NCBI RefSeq assembly: GCF_900106945.1
Contig: NZ_FNNE01000002.1
Location: forward strand, 1 to 64,000
Origin: Marinobacter mobilis
GTDB taxonomy: Bacteria; Pseudomonadota; Gammaproteobacteria; Pseudomonadales; Oleiphilaceae
DNA length: 64,000 nt
Direction of reading: 5' to 3'
The stretch's first letter is position 1. The number at the start of each line of letters is the position of its first letter. The notes below the pieces were generated by a model, which was not told where the DNA came from, ran no database searches, and saw only the letters and a list, made by a program, of their open reading frames with translations. Position numbers and translations under genes: made by a program. Positions 40,786 through 49,974 of the stretch are shown here, piece by piece.

Positions 40786-42402
40786 CTACTGCGCTCTTGG
40801 CTGTGGGTCTGGGGCTGCGCTGTCCTGAAAAATCAGGGCGTTGGGGCGTTCGTTCAGGGTCTCCAGCACGGGGGTTGCCCTGTCGATCATCTGGTTCAGT
40901 TTTTGCAACGTGGACTGAATCTCACGGAAGGCTGCGCTGTTCTGATCCCCTCGCCAGGATTCCAGCACTTCCTGCAAGGCAACGAGGGTTTTCTCGGCTT
41001 GCTGAGGCAGGCTGTTCAGTGCCGGGTTGGCCACAAGGGCGTCCAGACTCTCAGCGGCTTGGGTCATGGCATCCAGGTTGTGGTTCAGGTTGTTGGCAAT
41101 GTCGTTAAACGGCAGGCTGTTCAGTGTGGTGAGAAGTGTGTTGACCTGATCCTCGATCTTGCTGATACCGCTGCCATCCACGGTCGGGAAAATCGGAACT
41201 GAACGGTAGGTCTCTTCGAGTGTGGCCGGGGCAGTGTCAGGATGGAAATCCAGCGTGACGATCAGGCCGCCGGTCAACAGATTACCGGTCTGCAGGCTGG
41301 CTCTCAGGCCGCCATCGACCATGGCCGCAATCTCGGTTCTCCAGCGGCTCATGGAAACCTCAGTTCGTTGTGCCTGGCGTTGGGGCTCCAGCCGGATCAG
41401 CACCGGTACCGGGTTCTGCTGCATGGAACTCGGGCCTTCATAACCGAACCCCCAGGCAACGGTTTCAACCGTGCCAACGCGGACCCCGCGATACTCGACC
41501 GGAGCGCCGGGACGCAGTCCCCTTACGCTGCCCTGAACCATCAGGACATAATCCAGCGTCTGCGAATACAATGCCCGCCGGGCAGCTTCCTGGTCAGGGT
41601 AAAGGGTGAAGGTGTCGCCGTCCTGGGCCGAGGGGCCGAGGCTCATGTTCGGGTCGGGCACGGCAAATGACACGCCCCCGCCGATCAGTGATTCCAGTGA
41701 CCCGATCTGAGCCTCAAAGCCTTGGGCCCCCAGCTTGAAACCCAGCCCGCTGGTCTCCCAGAAGCGGCTGGTTTGAGTGACCAGTACATCGTAGGGCTGC
41801 TCGATAAACAGCTGATGGCGGAAGACCTTCTCGTCCGGGTCGAATTGGGTGTCAACCACCCGGCCCACACGCAGGTTGCGGTAGTTGACCGGGTCTCCGG
41901 TGTCGACGGAGCTGCCGACATCGCTGATCAGAGTAAGGAACAGACCGTCTCCGGTCAGTTGCGGCGGTGGTACATCGCTCACTGCATAGGCTCGGGGTGG
42001 TTTGCCACCAGTGCCGGGGAGCAGTTCGATGTAAGCGCCGGACAGTACGGTGCTCAGGCCGCTGATGCCCTCGCGGTCGACCCGGGGCTTGACGATCCAG
42101 AACTGGGTGTCTTCCACCAGCATCCGCTCGGTACCTGCCTGCATCTGGACAGTCAGCAGGGTGTGGCTGAGATCTTCCGACAGCCTTACATTTTCAACCA
42201 GTCCTACCTGCACATTCCGTGTTTTAACGGTTGTTTTACCCGCGGTGATCCCTTCCGCATTCTCCATGGTCAGGGTGATGGTCGGGCCCTTGCCGGAGAG
42301 ATTGCTGTACACCAGCCAGGCGCCAATCAGCGCAGCCAGCAGGGGAATGACCCAGACGGCGGACAGTTTTGGTGGGGGCGATGTCGTCGGGGTATCGCTC
42401 AA
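40786..42402 (-). CDS. pqiB: PqiB, MCE-domain intermembrane transport protein
   Basis: A 538-residue protein with an N-terminal anchor (LSAVWVIPLLAALIGAWLVY) and three MCE repeats: TLTMENAEGITAGKTTVKTRNVQVG near residue 40, TGDPVNYRNLRVGRV near 165 and PVEYRGVRVGTVETV near 295. The C-terminal part is a helical coiled coil (NTLLTTLNSLPFNDIANNLNHN to LQKLNQM), which extends the needle through the periplasm. It moves phospholipids or other hydrophobic molecules between membranes. Overlaps pqiA by four bases. Confidence 0.92.
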   Translation of the reverse strand: MSDTPTTSPPPKLSAVWVIPLLAALIGAWLVYSNLSGKGPTITLTMENAEGITAGKTTVKTRNVQVGLVENVRLSEDLSHTLLTVQMQAGTERMLVEDTQFWIVKPRVDREGISGLSTVLSGAYIELLPGTGGKPPRAYAVSDVPPPQLTGDGLFLTLISDVGSSVDTGDPVNYRNLRVGRVVDTQFDPDEKVFRHQLFIEQPYDVLVTQTSRFWETSGLGFKLGAQGFEAQIGSLESLIGGGVSFAVPDPNMSLGPSAQDGDTFTLYPDQEAARRALYSQTLDYVLMVQGSVRGLRPGAPVEYRGVRVGTVETVAWGFGYEGPSSMQQNPVPVLIRLEPQRQAQRTEVSMSRWRTEIAAMVDGGLRASLQTGNLLTGGLIVTLDFHPDTAPATLEETYRSVPIFPTVDGSGISKIEDQVNTLLTTLNSLPFNDIANNLNHNLDAMTQAAESLDALVANPALNSLPQQAEKTLVALQEVLESWRGDQNSAAFREIQSTLQKLNQMIDRATPVLETLNERPNALIFQDSAAPDPQPRAQ

Positions 42403-43688
42403 GCGGTCGTCTCCGGTTTGAGGGGGGATGTCGTGGGGCTTTGCTGCTGGTCCCAGATCAGTCTCGGGTCGAACTGAAGCGCAGCCAGCATGGTGAAAAT
42501 AACAACGGCCGAGAAGGCGAGTCCGCCAAAGCCGGGCTCAATGGTCAGGATGTTACCCAGCTGGAACAGCCCGACAATGATCGCTACAACAAACACATCG
42601 ATCATCGACCAGCGTCCGATCCACTCGGTGACGCGGTAAAGCCGCATTTGGCTGGCCATGTCGAGGGTATGGTTTCGTCTGCTGGCGGCAATGCAGAGCC
42701 AGCTGATGGCGAAGATTTTCCCAAAAGGCACCAGCACGCTGGCGGTGAAGATTACAAGTGCGATCGGCCAGTCGCCGTGGTCGAGGAACAGCATCACGCC
42801 ACCGATGATGGTGGACGGATCAGATTGGCCAAGGCTGGTGGTGACCATGATCGGGTAGAGATGGGCCGGAAAGCAGGCGATGATTGATGTGATCAACAGC
42901 GCCCACACCCGCTGCAGGGTGAACGGGTGACGTTCATGGAGCGGGCTGCTGCAGCGCAGGCAATGGTGCTGTCCCAGGGGTTGTAGCTGGCCGCACCAGG
43001 CACAGCCGATCAGCCCCTGGGCTTGCGCGGTCAGGCCGGGGCGGGTGCCGAGGGGCTGCAGCAAGGTGCCCAGAAGCCGCTGCCATAGGGAGATGGTGTT
43101 CATGCGGGTCACGGTGATCAGCAGGAGCAGGGCGTAACCTGTAAAGGTCCAGAAGGCCTCAAGGAGCTGAACATGCGCCATGGCGATGATCTTTACCAAG
43201 CTGACCAGTGCGGCAATAGCGAATACGTCTGCCATCATCCAGGGTTGCAACCGCGGTAGCCATCGCGCCAGCATCAGGCTACCTGGCAGGTGTTGGCGCG
43301 CAGCAAGGCTCAGATGAATCCAGCATACCGACAGCAGGTAGAAAGCGGGTATCACGATGATGGTGGCAATGACGATGACCGCAAGCAGCGGGTGGTGATA
43401 GATCGCCAGCTCACTGGCGGCATCGGTGACGGTCATGGCGCGTTCGAGACCGCTTTGTTCAAACGCGATGTAAGGAAACGCGAGGGATAGGGCGAGCAGT
43501 ATTAATGCCGTGAAGGCCAGGGCTGGTGTGAGCTGGTCGTTTTGAGCAGGGCGAAGCAGCGCGTGGTGGCACCGGGGGCACTGATGCCACTCACCGTCCT
43601 GGCGGATCATGATGTCTGAGACCAGATCGCACTCGTGACAGGCAAGCAACAGGTGAGGGCGTTCTGGCCTGGGGTGTTTATCGGGCAC
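42399..43688 (-). CDS. pqiA: PqiA, paraquat-inducible inner-membrane protein
   Basis: A 429-residue protein with two PqiA domains. Each opens with a cysteine pair motif, CHECDLVS...CPRC near residue 17 and CAWCGQLQ...CLRC near 228, followed by four predicted membrane helices. It is the inner-membrane partner of PqiB. The gene leads the operon pqiABC; in E. coli this operon responds to superoxide through SoxRS, but I see no clear soxbox here. Confidence 0.91.
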   Translation of the reverse strand: MPDKHPRPERPHLLLACHECDLVSDIMIRQDGEWHQCPRCHHALLRPAQNDQLTPALAFTALILLALSLAFPYIAFEQSGLERAMTVTDAASELAIYHHPLLAVIVIATIIVIPAFYLLSVCWIHLSLAARQHLPGSLMLARWLPRLQPWMMADVFAIAALVSLVKIIAMAHVQLLEAFWTFTGYALLLLITVTRMNTISLWQRLLGTLLQPLGTRPGLTAQAQGLIGCAWCGQLQPLGQHHCLRCSSPLHERHPFTLQRVWALLITSIIACFPAHLYPIMVTTSLGQSDPSTIIGGVMLFLDHGDWPIALVIFTASVLVPFGKIFAISWLCIAASRRNHTLDMASQMRLYRVTEWIGRWSMIDVFVVAIIVGLFQLGNILTIEPGFGGLAFSAVVIFTMLAALQFDPRLIWDQQQSPTTSPLKPETTA

Positions 43689-43838
43689 GTTGATGCGAGC
43701 TCACTGCAAGATGGCTAATGCCCTGAAGTTTAGCGCAATTCCCCGTTGCTTGCGGTGACACTTAGCTCCCGGTCCCCTATCGACTGATATACTGCCTGTT
43801 AACGTAACCAGATAAGTGACCAGGGACGAGTTACCACC
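43689..43838. other. Divergent promoter region of pqiABC and the DUF2914 gene
   Basis: A 150-base spacer. TATACTG at about 43790-43796 is a possible -10 element for the rightward gene. No palindrome was identified. Confidence 0.35.
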
Positions 43839-44681
43839 ATGACCGAACCACGCACTCCCGGCCAACGGCTTGGCGTTCACCAAAGAACCGGCGACGTTAT
43901 CCCGCCGGTTCAGGAATATGTTGAGTATCACTGGCACCGCATTTTTACGGCCCTTGCGGTCGTGGTGATCCTGATCGCGGGTGCAGTTTACGGTGTGAGG
44001 GCCTGGCTGGGTGATTCGGAGCATTCGCCGGAGGACATGCCGGACACCGCGGCCGCTCCGGCAACCCCTGAGGAGTTACCGGCTGTCGATAAACCTGCCC
44101 TCAGTGCGCCATTGCCCATGGCCGAGTCAGAACCGGAACCTGTGCCAACCCCGCTCGTGCCCCAATACACCGTTGCTGTGGAGACGATAGCCCCGGAGCT
44201 GTCTCCGGCCGGCGAAGCGAGCGGGACGTCTGGCTCCAGCGACGTCCCCGCCACAGTGCCGCCGAAGGAAACGGAGCCGGGCACGGAGGCGCCTGCTGAA
44301 GGGGATCGGGCCGTACCGGTTTCGGCCCCGGCTCTGGTTGAGATCCGGGCGCCAGGGTTGACGCGGGCCCAGCTCACCCTCGAGCTTGAGGATAAGGAAC
44401 CGGTGGGTCTGATGCCTGGACAGCTGGCGATGAACGATCAGGGCCTGTTAAGGGTGTATCTGTTTACGGAAACCCGGGGACTCAAGGATCAAAGTCACTT
44501 TCATGACTGGTATCTGAACGGGCAGCGGGTCGCCAGGGTTCGTATCCGGCCCTATGCCAATGAGATGCGGGCGTCATCCAGTAAGTTCATCGACCGTAAC
44601 ATGACCGGAGACTGGCGTGTGGAGGTGGTGATGGCGAATGGTGAGCCGTTGGCCACGGGAGCGTTTGTGGTAACGCCCTGA
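43839..44681 (+). CDS. DUF2914 membrane-anchored protein
   Basis: A 280-residue protein. A single membrane helix (IFTALAVVVILIAGAVYGV) lies near residues 34-52. A long proline-, alanine- and glutamate-rich spacer (residues 60-165) leads to the C-terminal DUF2914 beta domain (MNDQGLLRVYLFTETRGLKDQSHFHDWYLNGQRVARVRI, NMTGDWRVEVVMANGEPLATGAF). The domain is probably periplasmic and could bind sugars or peptidoglycan. Role unknown. Confidence 0.82.
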   Translation: MTEPRTPGQRLGVHQRTGDVIPPVQEYVEYHWHRIFTALAVVVILIAGAVYGVRAWLGDSEHSPEDMPDTAAAPATPEELPAVDKPALSAPLPMAESEPEPVPTPLVPQYTVAVETIAPELSPAGEASGTSGSSDVPATVPPKETEPGTEAPAEGDRAVPVSAPALVEIRAPGLTRAQLTLELEDKEPVGLMPGQLAMNDQGLLRVYLFTETRGLKDQSHFHDWYLNGQRVARVRIRPYANEMRASSSKFIDRNMTGDWRVEVVMANGEPLATGAFVVTP

Positions 44682-44712
44682 GGTCGGGTGCAAATCTGAG
44701 CGGGGGATGGAT

Positions 44713-44739
44713 GGGCGGGGCCTGAATCCGGTCCCGCCC
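44713..44739. terminator. GC-rich hairpin between convergent genes
   Basis: GGGCGGGGCC (44713-44722) pairs with GGTCCCGCCC (44730-44739), one G-T pair, loop of seven. It lies between the DUF2914 gene and the convergent SDR gene and lacks a T run. Probably limits read-through in both directions. Confidence 0.5.
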
Positions 44740-44801
44740 AATGCCTCAAATCCGGTTCCGGAGAGCCGGCGTGGCGCAAACAGCGTTTCGGGTGCGGCCC
44801 T

Positions 44802-45608
44802 CTACGCCTCGATCGGATACTGCTTCAGCAGTTTTTTCACGGTCATCTGGATGTAGGCGTTGAAGGCTCCCGGCATATGCCGCGCCACGAATCCGGTGAG
44901 TTTGCCCGTGAAACTGGGGATGATCATCCACTGGCGACCATCCAGCCCGGCCACGATCTGGTCGCAGGCATCCTCCGAATCCATGCAGCCGGCCGTTTTT
45001 TTCAGTTCCAGCGAAATCGGATTGCCTTCCAGTCGTTCTTTATCCACCATCGGGGTATGCACCTCGGGCGGACAGATACAGGAAAGGTGAATGCCCAGCG
45101 GCTCGTATTCGTAACGCAGTGCGGTTGCCAACCCGACCACCCCGAATTTTGAGGCAGCGTAGGCACTGTAACCGTAGTTGCTGGTAATTCCCGCCAGCGA
45201 GGCAACCAGTGCCAGGCGTGCGCCTTTTTTCATCTGCGGCAGTACGGCAGAGGCAAAATGCAGGCTGCCGTTCAGGTTAATGTCGATGACCCTGCGGAAG
45301 TCGGCCGGTGTCATATCCGCGACGGTCTTGTTGATGACCACGCCGGCGGAGTTCACGGCCAGATCAGGACTTCCGAACTGGCTGATGGCCTCGGCCACGG
45401 CCTGGGCAACCGCGGCATCATCGGTAATGTTCATTTCAAAGAAAGCCCACTGGGCTTTCCCTTCCGCGGCAGCCTTTGACAGCTTCGCCTGATTCTCTTC
45501 ATTCACCAACAGGTCCAGGACACTGACGGTCACACCGCGCTTCAGGTAGCGCTGCGCCATGCCGAGCCCCAGTCCACTGCCACCGCCGGTAATCATGACG
45601 TGTTTCAC
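44802..45608 (-). CDS. SDR family oxidoreductase
   Basis: A 268-residue SDR with a full active site: TGGGSGLG near residue 7, NSAG near 87, the serine in LVASLAG and the pair YAASK near 156. The C-terminal region extends past the fold (LTGFVARHMPGAFNAYIQMTVKKLLKQYP), as in membrane-associated SDRs. GTG 45608 follows GGAGACGGCC. It is the last gene of an operon with the epimerase and cupin genes; the set probably oxidises or reduces successive carbonyl intermediates. Confidence 0.87.
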   Translation of the reverse strand: MKHVMITGGGSGLGLGMAQRYLKRGVTVSVLDLLVNEENQAKLSKAAAEGKAQWAFFEMNITDDAAVAQAVAEAISQFGSPDLAVNSAGVVINKTVADMTPADFRRVIDINLNGSLHFASAVLPQMKKGARLALVASLAGITSNYGYSAYAASKFGVVGLATALRYEYEPLGIHLSCICPPEVHTPMVDKERLEGNPISLELKKTAGCMDSEDACDQIVAGLDGRQWMIIPSFTGKLTGFVARHMPGAFNAYIQMTVKKLLKQYPIEA

Positions 45609-45617
45609 GGCCGTCTC

Positions 45618-46637
45618 CTAGTTCAGTTCGCCAATGGCCTTGAGCCATTCCTGTGATCGTTTCATGCCTTCTTCCAGTGTCACTTTCGGCTGATAACCCA
45701 GCAAACGGGCGGGTTTATCGGTTGAAAAAGCGCCCTTGCGCGAAAACATCAGCATGGTATCGGGCGTCACCTCGTCCTGGCGCCCGAGCAGCCGGTTCAG
45801 TTTCAGGACACCGGTGGTCAGTGCGAGTGCCGCTTTTAACGGCAGGCTGCGGGGGTGACCGCTGCGGCCCGCCCAGTGCCAGTGGTAGGTAAAGAATTCC
45901 TGGCAGGAAACGGCTTCGCCGCCCCACAGGATGAAGATCTGGCCACGGCCTTCATCCAGCCCGGCCGCCAGCATGACGCCATCAAGCAGGTCCTCGATGA
46001 ACACAGGGGTGAATACTCCCTGGCCGTTATTGGGCAGAATCAGCTGGCCGCTGTGTGCCATCTTCAACGGCTCGATCAGCCAGGCGCGTGAGCCCGGGCC
46101 GTAGACGTCCCCGGGACGGATGATGGTCACGTCAATTTCGCCGGCTGCGTGGGCGGCCAGGGCGACGTGTTCACTGGCGCCTTTGGCAACGCCGTAGAGG
46201 TAGTCTGAGCCGATGGCGACCGGGCTGGTCTCGTCGGCGCCGTCCGGGTAGTCGTACCCCATGGCCGCAATGGAGGAAAAGTGCACAAATCGCTGTGCGC
46301 CACCCGCAATCGCCACGTCGAGTGCATGGCGGGTGCCATCCACGGTGATTTTGCGGTACATCGGCCAGTCTGCCGCCAGGGACACGACCGCTGCGGTATG
46401 GATAAACAGGTCACAGCCCCGGGCGTGCTCTGCCCAGGTGGACGGATCGGTAATGTCGCCAGCGACGATCGAGGCTTCGGGGACCGCGTGCAGGTCCATA
46501 CCGCGAACCTCGCAGCCCAGCGCCTCGTACCGTTTCATGAGTGCCCGGCCGATAAAGCCGCCAGCGCCTGTGATAAATACGGATTTTGGAGTCGACGGCT
46601 GCTGGCCATCTTTTCCGACGGGGATTGTTGTTGTCAT
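45618..46637 (-). CDS. NAD-dependent epimerase/dehydratase (3-beta-HSD-like)
   Basis: A 339-residue extended SDR. The cofactor motif is TGAGGFIG near residue 24; the catalytic tyrosine and lysine are in YLYGVAKG near 147. RPGDVYGPGSRAW and the last 60 residues (DEVTPDTMLMFSRKGAFSTDKPARLLGYQPKVTLEEGMKRS) follow the 3-beta-hydroxysteroid dehydrogenase/dihydroflavonol-reductase pattern. It lies nine bases before the SDR gene, and 60 bases after the cupin gene. The substrate could be a steroid or aromatic alcohol; not determinable. Confidence 0.85.
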   Translation of the reverse strand: MTTTIPVGKDGQQPSTPKSVFITGAGGFIGRALMKRYEALGCEVRGMDLHAVPEASIVAGDITDPSTWAEHARGCDLFIHTAAVVSLAADWPMYRKITVDGTRHALDVAIAGGAQRFVHFSSIAAMGYDYPDGADETSPVAIGSDYLYGVAKGASEHVALAAHAAGEIDVTIIRPGDVYGPGSRAWLIEPLKMAHSGQLILPNNGQGVFTPVFIEDLLDGVMLAAGLDEGRGQIFILWGGEAVSCQEFFTYHWHWAGRSGHPRSLPLKAALALTTGVLKLNRLLGRQDEVTPDTMLMFSRKGAFSTDKPARLLGYQPKVTLEEGMKRSQEWLKAIGELN

Positions 46638-46697
46638 GGGGGGTACTCTGTATCAGGTATGCAGGGAGCCCCTGCGTGTGAGGGGCTCCAGTTGGAT

Positions 46698-47213
46698 TCA
46701 GCCTTTGATGTTCATGGCATAGTCCGGCATGGACGGCTTGATGTAGCCTGCGGGCTCAAGACCATTCTCCTGGATGTACTGCTCGATCAGCAACGTGATG
46801 GAGTTTGCGTCCAGAATGCTGTGATACTCGCCATTCTGTTCAAAGTTGACGTTCGCGCCTTCCACCAGCATCAGGGTTTCGGTGGGTTCGGTGTTGTCTG
46901 CGGGAACGTTGAAGGTATGAATGCTTCCGCCTGGCTCGAACAGGTAGCAACCTGCAGTTTGCGGCTGGTCCGGGTACTCGACATAGTTCCATTTACCGGA
47001 CAGGGTCCAGAGATGAACAGTGCCGGTGTGATAGTGCATCGGCAGCTTGACGCCTGGGTGGAATATGACGCGCAATACCCAGATGCCCCGGTTGATATCA
47101 ATGTATTGCGGCTGAACATCGAGGCCTGGAACCATGATGTCCTTGTAGATGGGCATCTCGTTATTGTTCAGGGTCAGCAAACTTTTGTGGTCGTTCAGGG
47201 TAATCGGTAGCAT
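46698..47213 (-). CDS. Cupin protein, 2,4'-dihydroxyacetophenone dioxygenase-like
   Basis: A 171-residue cupin of the DAD family, which in known cases cleaves a hydroxyketone side chain using iron and oxygen. The metal ligands fit MHYHTGTVHLWTLSGKW near residue 66 and a histidine in GGSIHTFNVP near 106. GGGAG lies eight bases before the ATG. It is the first gene of the operon and divergent from an AraC regulator, hence the likely regulatory target. The exact substrate in this organism is unknown. Confidence 0.8.
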   Translation of the reverse strand: MLPITLNDHKSLLTLNNNEMPIYKDIMVPGLDVQPQYIDINRGIWVLRVIFHPGVKLPMHYHTGTVHLWTLSGKWNYVEYPDQPQTAGCYLFEPGGSIHTFNVPADNTEPTETLMLVEGANVNFEQNGEYHSILDANSITLLIEQYIQENGLEPAGYIKPSMPDYAMNIKG

Positions 47214-47295
47214 ATTAACTCTCCCAGAATAAATATTGTTGGTCTCGGGATAGTCATAGTGCGCAGAAAAGCTTTTGTATAGTTGATAAAGTGTG

Positions 47296-47314
47296 CCAAT
47301 GATTTAGTAATTGG
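47296..47314. promoter_or_regulatory. Candidate operator in the AraC-cupin spacer
   Basis: CCAATGATTTAGTAATTGG is a palindrome of CCAAT/ATTGG around nine bases, in the 142-base divergent spacer. TGTGCC and GGTGCC flank it. The flanking AraC-type protein is the obvious candidate binder. Confidence 0.45.
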
Positions 47315-47355
47315 TGCCACGACAACAAGAATAAGCAGGTTTCGGACTATCAGTT

Positions 47356-48369
47356 ATGCAGGATTTCGCGAGGGCATCCGCCCTGAACGGGTTTGACACT
47401 CTGACGGCTGAATACGGGCTGTCATACACCGAGCTTCTCCGTGACGTAGGGTTGCCTGAAAATATCCTGGATAACCTTCAAGGTTTTGTTTCCTATAGGG
47501 CTTTTCTCGAGGTCTTGCAGCTGGGTGCCAGCCGCAGCGGAGATCCTCTGTTTGGCCTGACACTTGGATTGCGCCAGGGGGTATCCATCTTCGGCCCCAT
47601 TCTCTACCTGCTGAATAATGCCCGTACCGTTGGCGACGCCCTTCGGGAGCTGGAACAGTACTTCCATCTTCATATGGGCGCAGCCCGTGTCGAAATCAGT
47701 CGTTACGGTGACCGGATGCAGCTTGTCTATCGGGTGCTTGATCCGACCCAGCCAGGTCTCAGCCAGGGCGCAGAACTGGCTCTTGGGGTGGGTAGCAAGC
47801 TGCTGCAGACCCTGATGGGGGATAACTGGACGCCTCATCCCATGCTGCTCGAACATGCCCCCCAGGCTCCGCTACAGGCGTACCGGAATTTACTGGGTGT
47901 TTCCCCACAATTTGACAGCGATACCACCGCGTTGCTGCTGAAGCCGGAAGAGCTGGATTTCCCGCTAAGCCAGGCGGACCCGGTGCTGCATCAGCTGATA
48001 CGGCAACACCTGGATAACATGCAGCGGCTGACCGACCTGGAGCTTCCCGGCTACGTCAGCAATCTGCTCCGGGATTTGCTGCCCCAGGGCCGGGTCACCG
48101 TGGATCAGGTGGCCGAGTGCATGGCGATGAGCCGTCGTACCCTCCAGCGTCGCCTGAATGATTCCGGTACCACGTTTCAGACTGTGCTCAACGAAACCCG
48201 GCAAAAAATGGCGCAACGGTACCTGCGTGATTCCCACCTGCAGGTGACACAGCTTTCAGACCTGCTCGGCTACAGTGATCTCAGCGCTTTTTCCCGGGCC
48301 TTCACACGCTGGTTTGGCGTCCCTCCCTCTCGTTGGGCGGACGTTAGGTCTTCCGCGTCCAAGGTTTAG
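47356..48369 (+). CDS. AraC family transcriptional regulator
   Basis: A 337-residue AraC regulator with the arabinose-binding-like sensing domain (residues 20-205, with SRSGDPLFGLTLGLRQGVSIFGPILYLLNNARTVG) and a C-terminal double HTH (VAECMAMSRRTLQRRLNDSGTTF; VTQLSDLLGYSDLSAFSRAFTRWFG). It faces the cupin / epimerase / SDR operon and should activate it in response to a pathway compound. ATG 47356 is the first start. Confidence 0.87.
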   Translation: MQDFARASALNGFDTLTAEYGLSYTELLRDVGLPENILDNLQGFVSYRAFLEVLQLGASRSGDPLFGLTLGLRQGVSIFGPILYLLNNARTVGDALRELEQYFHLHMGAARVEISRYGDRMQLVYRVLDPTQPGLSQGAELALGVGSKLLQTLMGDNWTPHPMLLEHAPQAPLQAYRNLLGVSPQFDSDTTALLLKPEELDFPLSQADPVLHQLIRQHLDNMQRLTDLELPGYVSNLLRDLLPQGRVTVDQVAECMAMSRRTLQRRLNDSGTTFQTVLNETRQKMAQRYLRDSHLQVTQLSDLLGYSDLSAFSRAFTRWFGVPPSRWADVRSSASKV

Positions 48370-48377
48370 GGCTTTTG

Positions 48378-48705
48378 CACGGACATTCCCATTGCAATCA
48401 TCGGTTCTGAACTGTCGCCCCAGGTGCGCAAGGTGCTTGTTTACCTGCGACTCAGACACCTTCCCTACCAAAACGATGAAGTCGCGCTGTCGGATTCGAC
48501 CGTGATCTGTGAACATATTGATGAACGCTACCGATCGTCACCGGACCCTCGTGTTGCTTTTGGTCGATTCATATCCCGCAAGGTAAAGAGTGATCCGGTT
48601 CGCGGTTTTGTCTTGATGGCTGTGGCATTTATTTTTCGTGAACGGGTCGTCATTTGTTCGTCTTGCGAACCACCTGGCGATGCTGACAAGAACAACAAAA
48701 GGTGA
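48378..48705 (+). pseudogene. Glutathione S-transferase remnant
   Basis: The frame reads IAIIGSELSPQVRKVLVYLRLRHLPYQNDEV, then directly ALSDSTVICEHIDERY. In intact glutathione transferases about 25 residues separate these parts, and a start codon and the C-terminal domain are also missing. After ERY the sequence is unrelated. It lies immediately before the next regulator gene, whose GTG overlaps the end of the frame. Confidence 0.7.
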
Positions 48706-49754
48706 AAGCAGTGTTAATCCTGACCGGCTTTGGGCTTGCGTGTCTGTTGCAGCTATTTGTCATTTCCTTACGGGACTTTAGGCACCTGCTGGTGGGACGA
48801 GTGTTCCTGCTGGTACTGGTGGCCTCTGCAGCGTATCTGGTCAACCCGATGGTGGCGCCGGAGTGGCGCTGGCTGACCTCCGATATTCAAACGGCACTGC
48901 CGGGGCTGTTCTGGCTGATGTGCCAGCTGATCTTTGCTCCCCGTCCCAACTGGAAAAGCATCTGGGGGGCGATGGCCCTGTACAGTTTTGTCGCGCCCGC
49001 ACTGGCCAGACCGCTGACGGCGTCCGGCCAGTTATCAGAGATTGGTCTCTTTTTCGGTTGGGAGTTGGGGCGTTACTTTGAGTATGTTGTGGTTCTGCAC
49101 GGTCTGTCCTACGTGGTTCGCCACTGGCGCGACGATCTGGTGGAAACCCGGCGCAAGGCCCGGCTCGGGTTTTTGCTGGTGATTGGCGGTGCGGTGGGCG
49201 TGGCCACGGTGAGCCTGAATCTTGGGCTGTACCATGAATCAGTTCGGGGTGTGGTCACCAGTGTTGCCGCGTTCGTCACCCTGTTCTGCCTGGTCCGCTC
49301 GCGGGAAGGCATTATGGAGCTGGCGGTGAGTGAGTCACCGGCAGAGCGCCGGTCCGAGAATGATGAACCGGAGCCGGCCGACGCTAAGGGCCTCAGCGAC
49401 GGGAGCGAGCTGGGCGCAAGGGATGACGATGAACGCCGGTTGGCGGACGCCATGGCCGCGGGGTTTTATCGCACTGAGAAACTGACACTGAAAAAACTCT
49501 CCGATGCGACCGCCATCCCCGAGTACCGCCTGCGTAAGGTCATCAACCAGACCCTGGGCTACCGGAACTTCAACGACTACATCAACCAGCTGAGGGTGGC
49601 TGACGCAGCCGAACGCTTGTTGAACGAGCTGGAAGTCCCGGTTCTGAATATTTCCCTCGATGTGGGCTATCGCACCCTCAGTTCCTTCAATCGGGCGTTC
49701 CGTGACATCATGAACACCACCCCGACGGAGTTTCGTCAGCGCCAGAATGGCTGA
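48702..49754 (+). CDS. Membrane-anchored AraC-type regulator
   Basis: A 350-residue protein with about six membrane helices in residues 1-205 (for example AVLILTGFGLACLLQLFVISL, VGRVFLLVLVASAAYLV, FLLVIGGAVGVATVSLNLGLY) and an AraC double HTH at the C-terminus (LTLKKLSDATAIPEYRLRKVIN; VPVLNISLDVGYRTLSSFNRAFRDIMN). A polar linker joins the two. A membrane sensor directly linked to a DNA-binding domain is implied. The start is GTG 48702 or GTG 48711. The beta-helix/cytochrome pair downstream is a plausible target. Confidence 0.82.
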   Translation: MKAVLILTGFGLACLLQLFVISLRDFRHLLVGRVFLLVLVASAAYLVNPMVAPEWRWLTSDIQTALPGLFWLMCQLIFAPRPNWKSIWGAMALYSFVAPALARPLTASGQLSEIGLFFGWELGRYFEYVVVLHGLSYVVRHWRDDLVETRRKARLGFLLVIGGAVGVATVSLNLGLYHESVRGVVTSVAAFVTLFCLVRSREGIMELAVSESPAERRSENDEPEPADAKGLSDGSELGARDDDERRLADAMAAGFYRTEKLTLKKLSDATAIPEYRLRKVINQTLGYRNFNDYINQLRVADAAERLLNELEVPVLNISLDVGYRTLSSFNRAFRDIMNTTPTEFRQRQNG

Positions 49755-49974
49755 GCAAATCCTGCAAACCTGATCATTCGAGGATTTGCCCAGTGTTGCT
49801 TTGGGCCTTTCTCAGCCCTTGTGCCCCAGGGTATTCCAGGAATTGCACAGGGCTTCTGTGATTCTGCACAGCGGTTGTTCTCGCATCCTCACTTCAACCT
49901 GCCTACTGTCGAACGTGACATGACGTCCTGTTGGGCGCATGGATAACAATAATCAGAATTGGGCAGAGGATACG

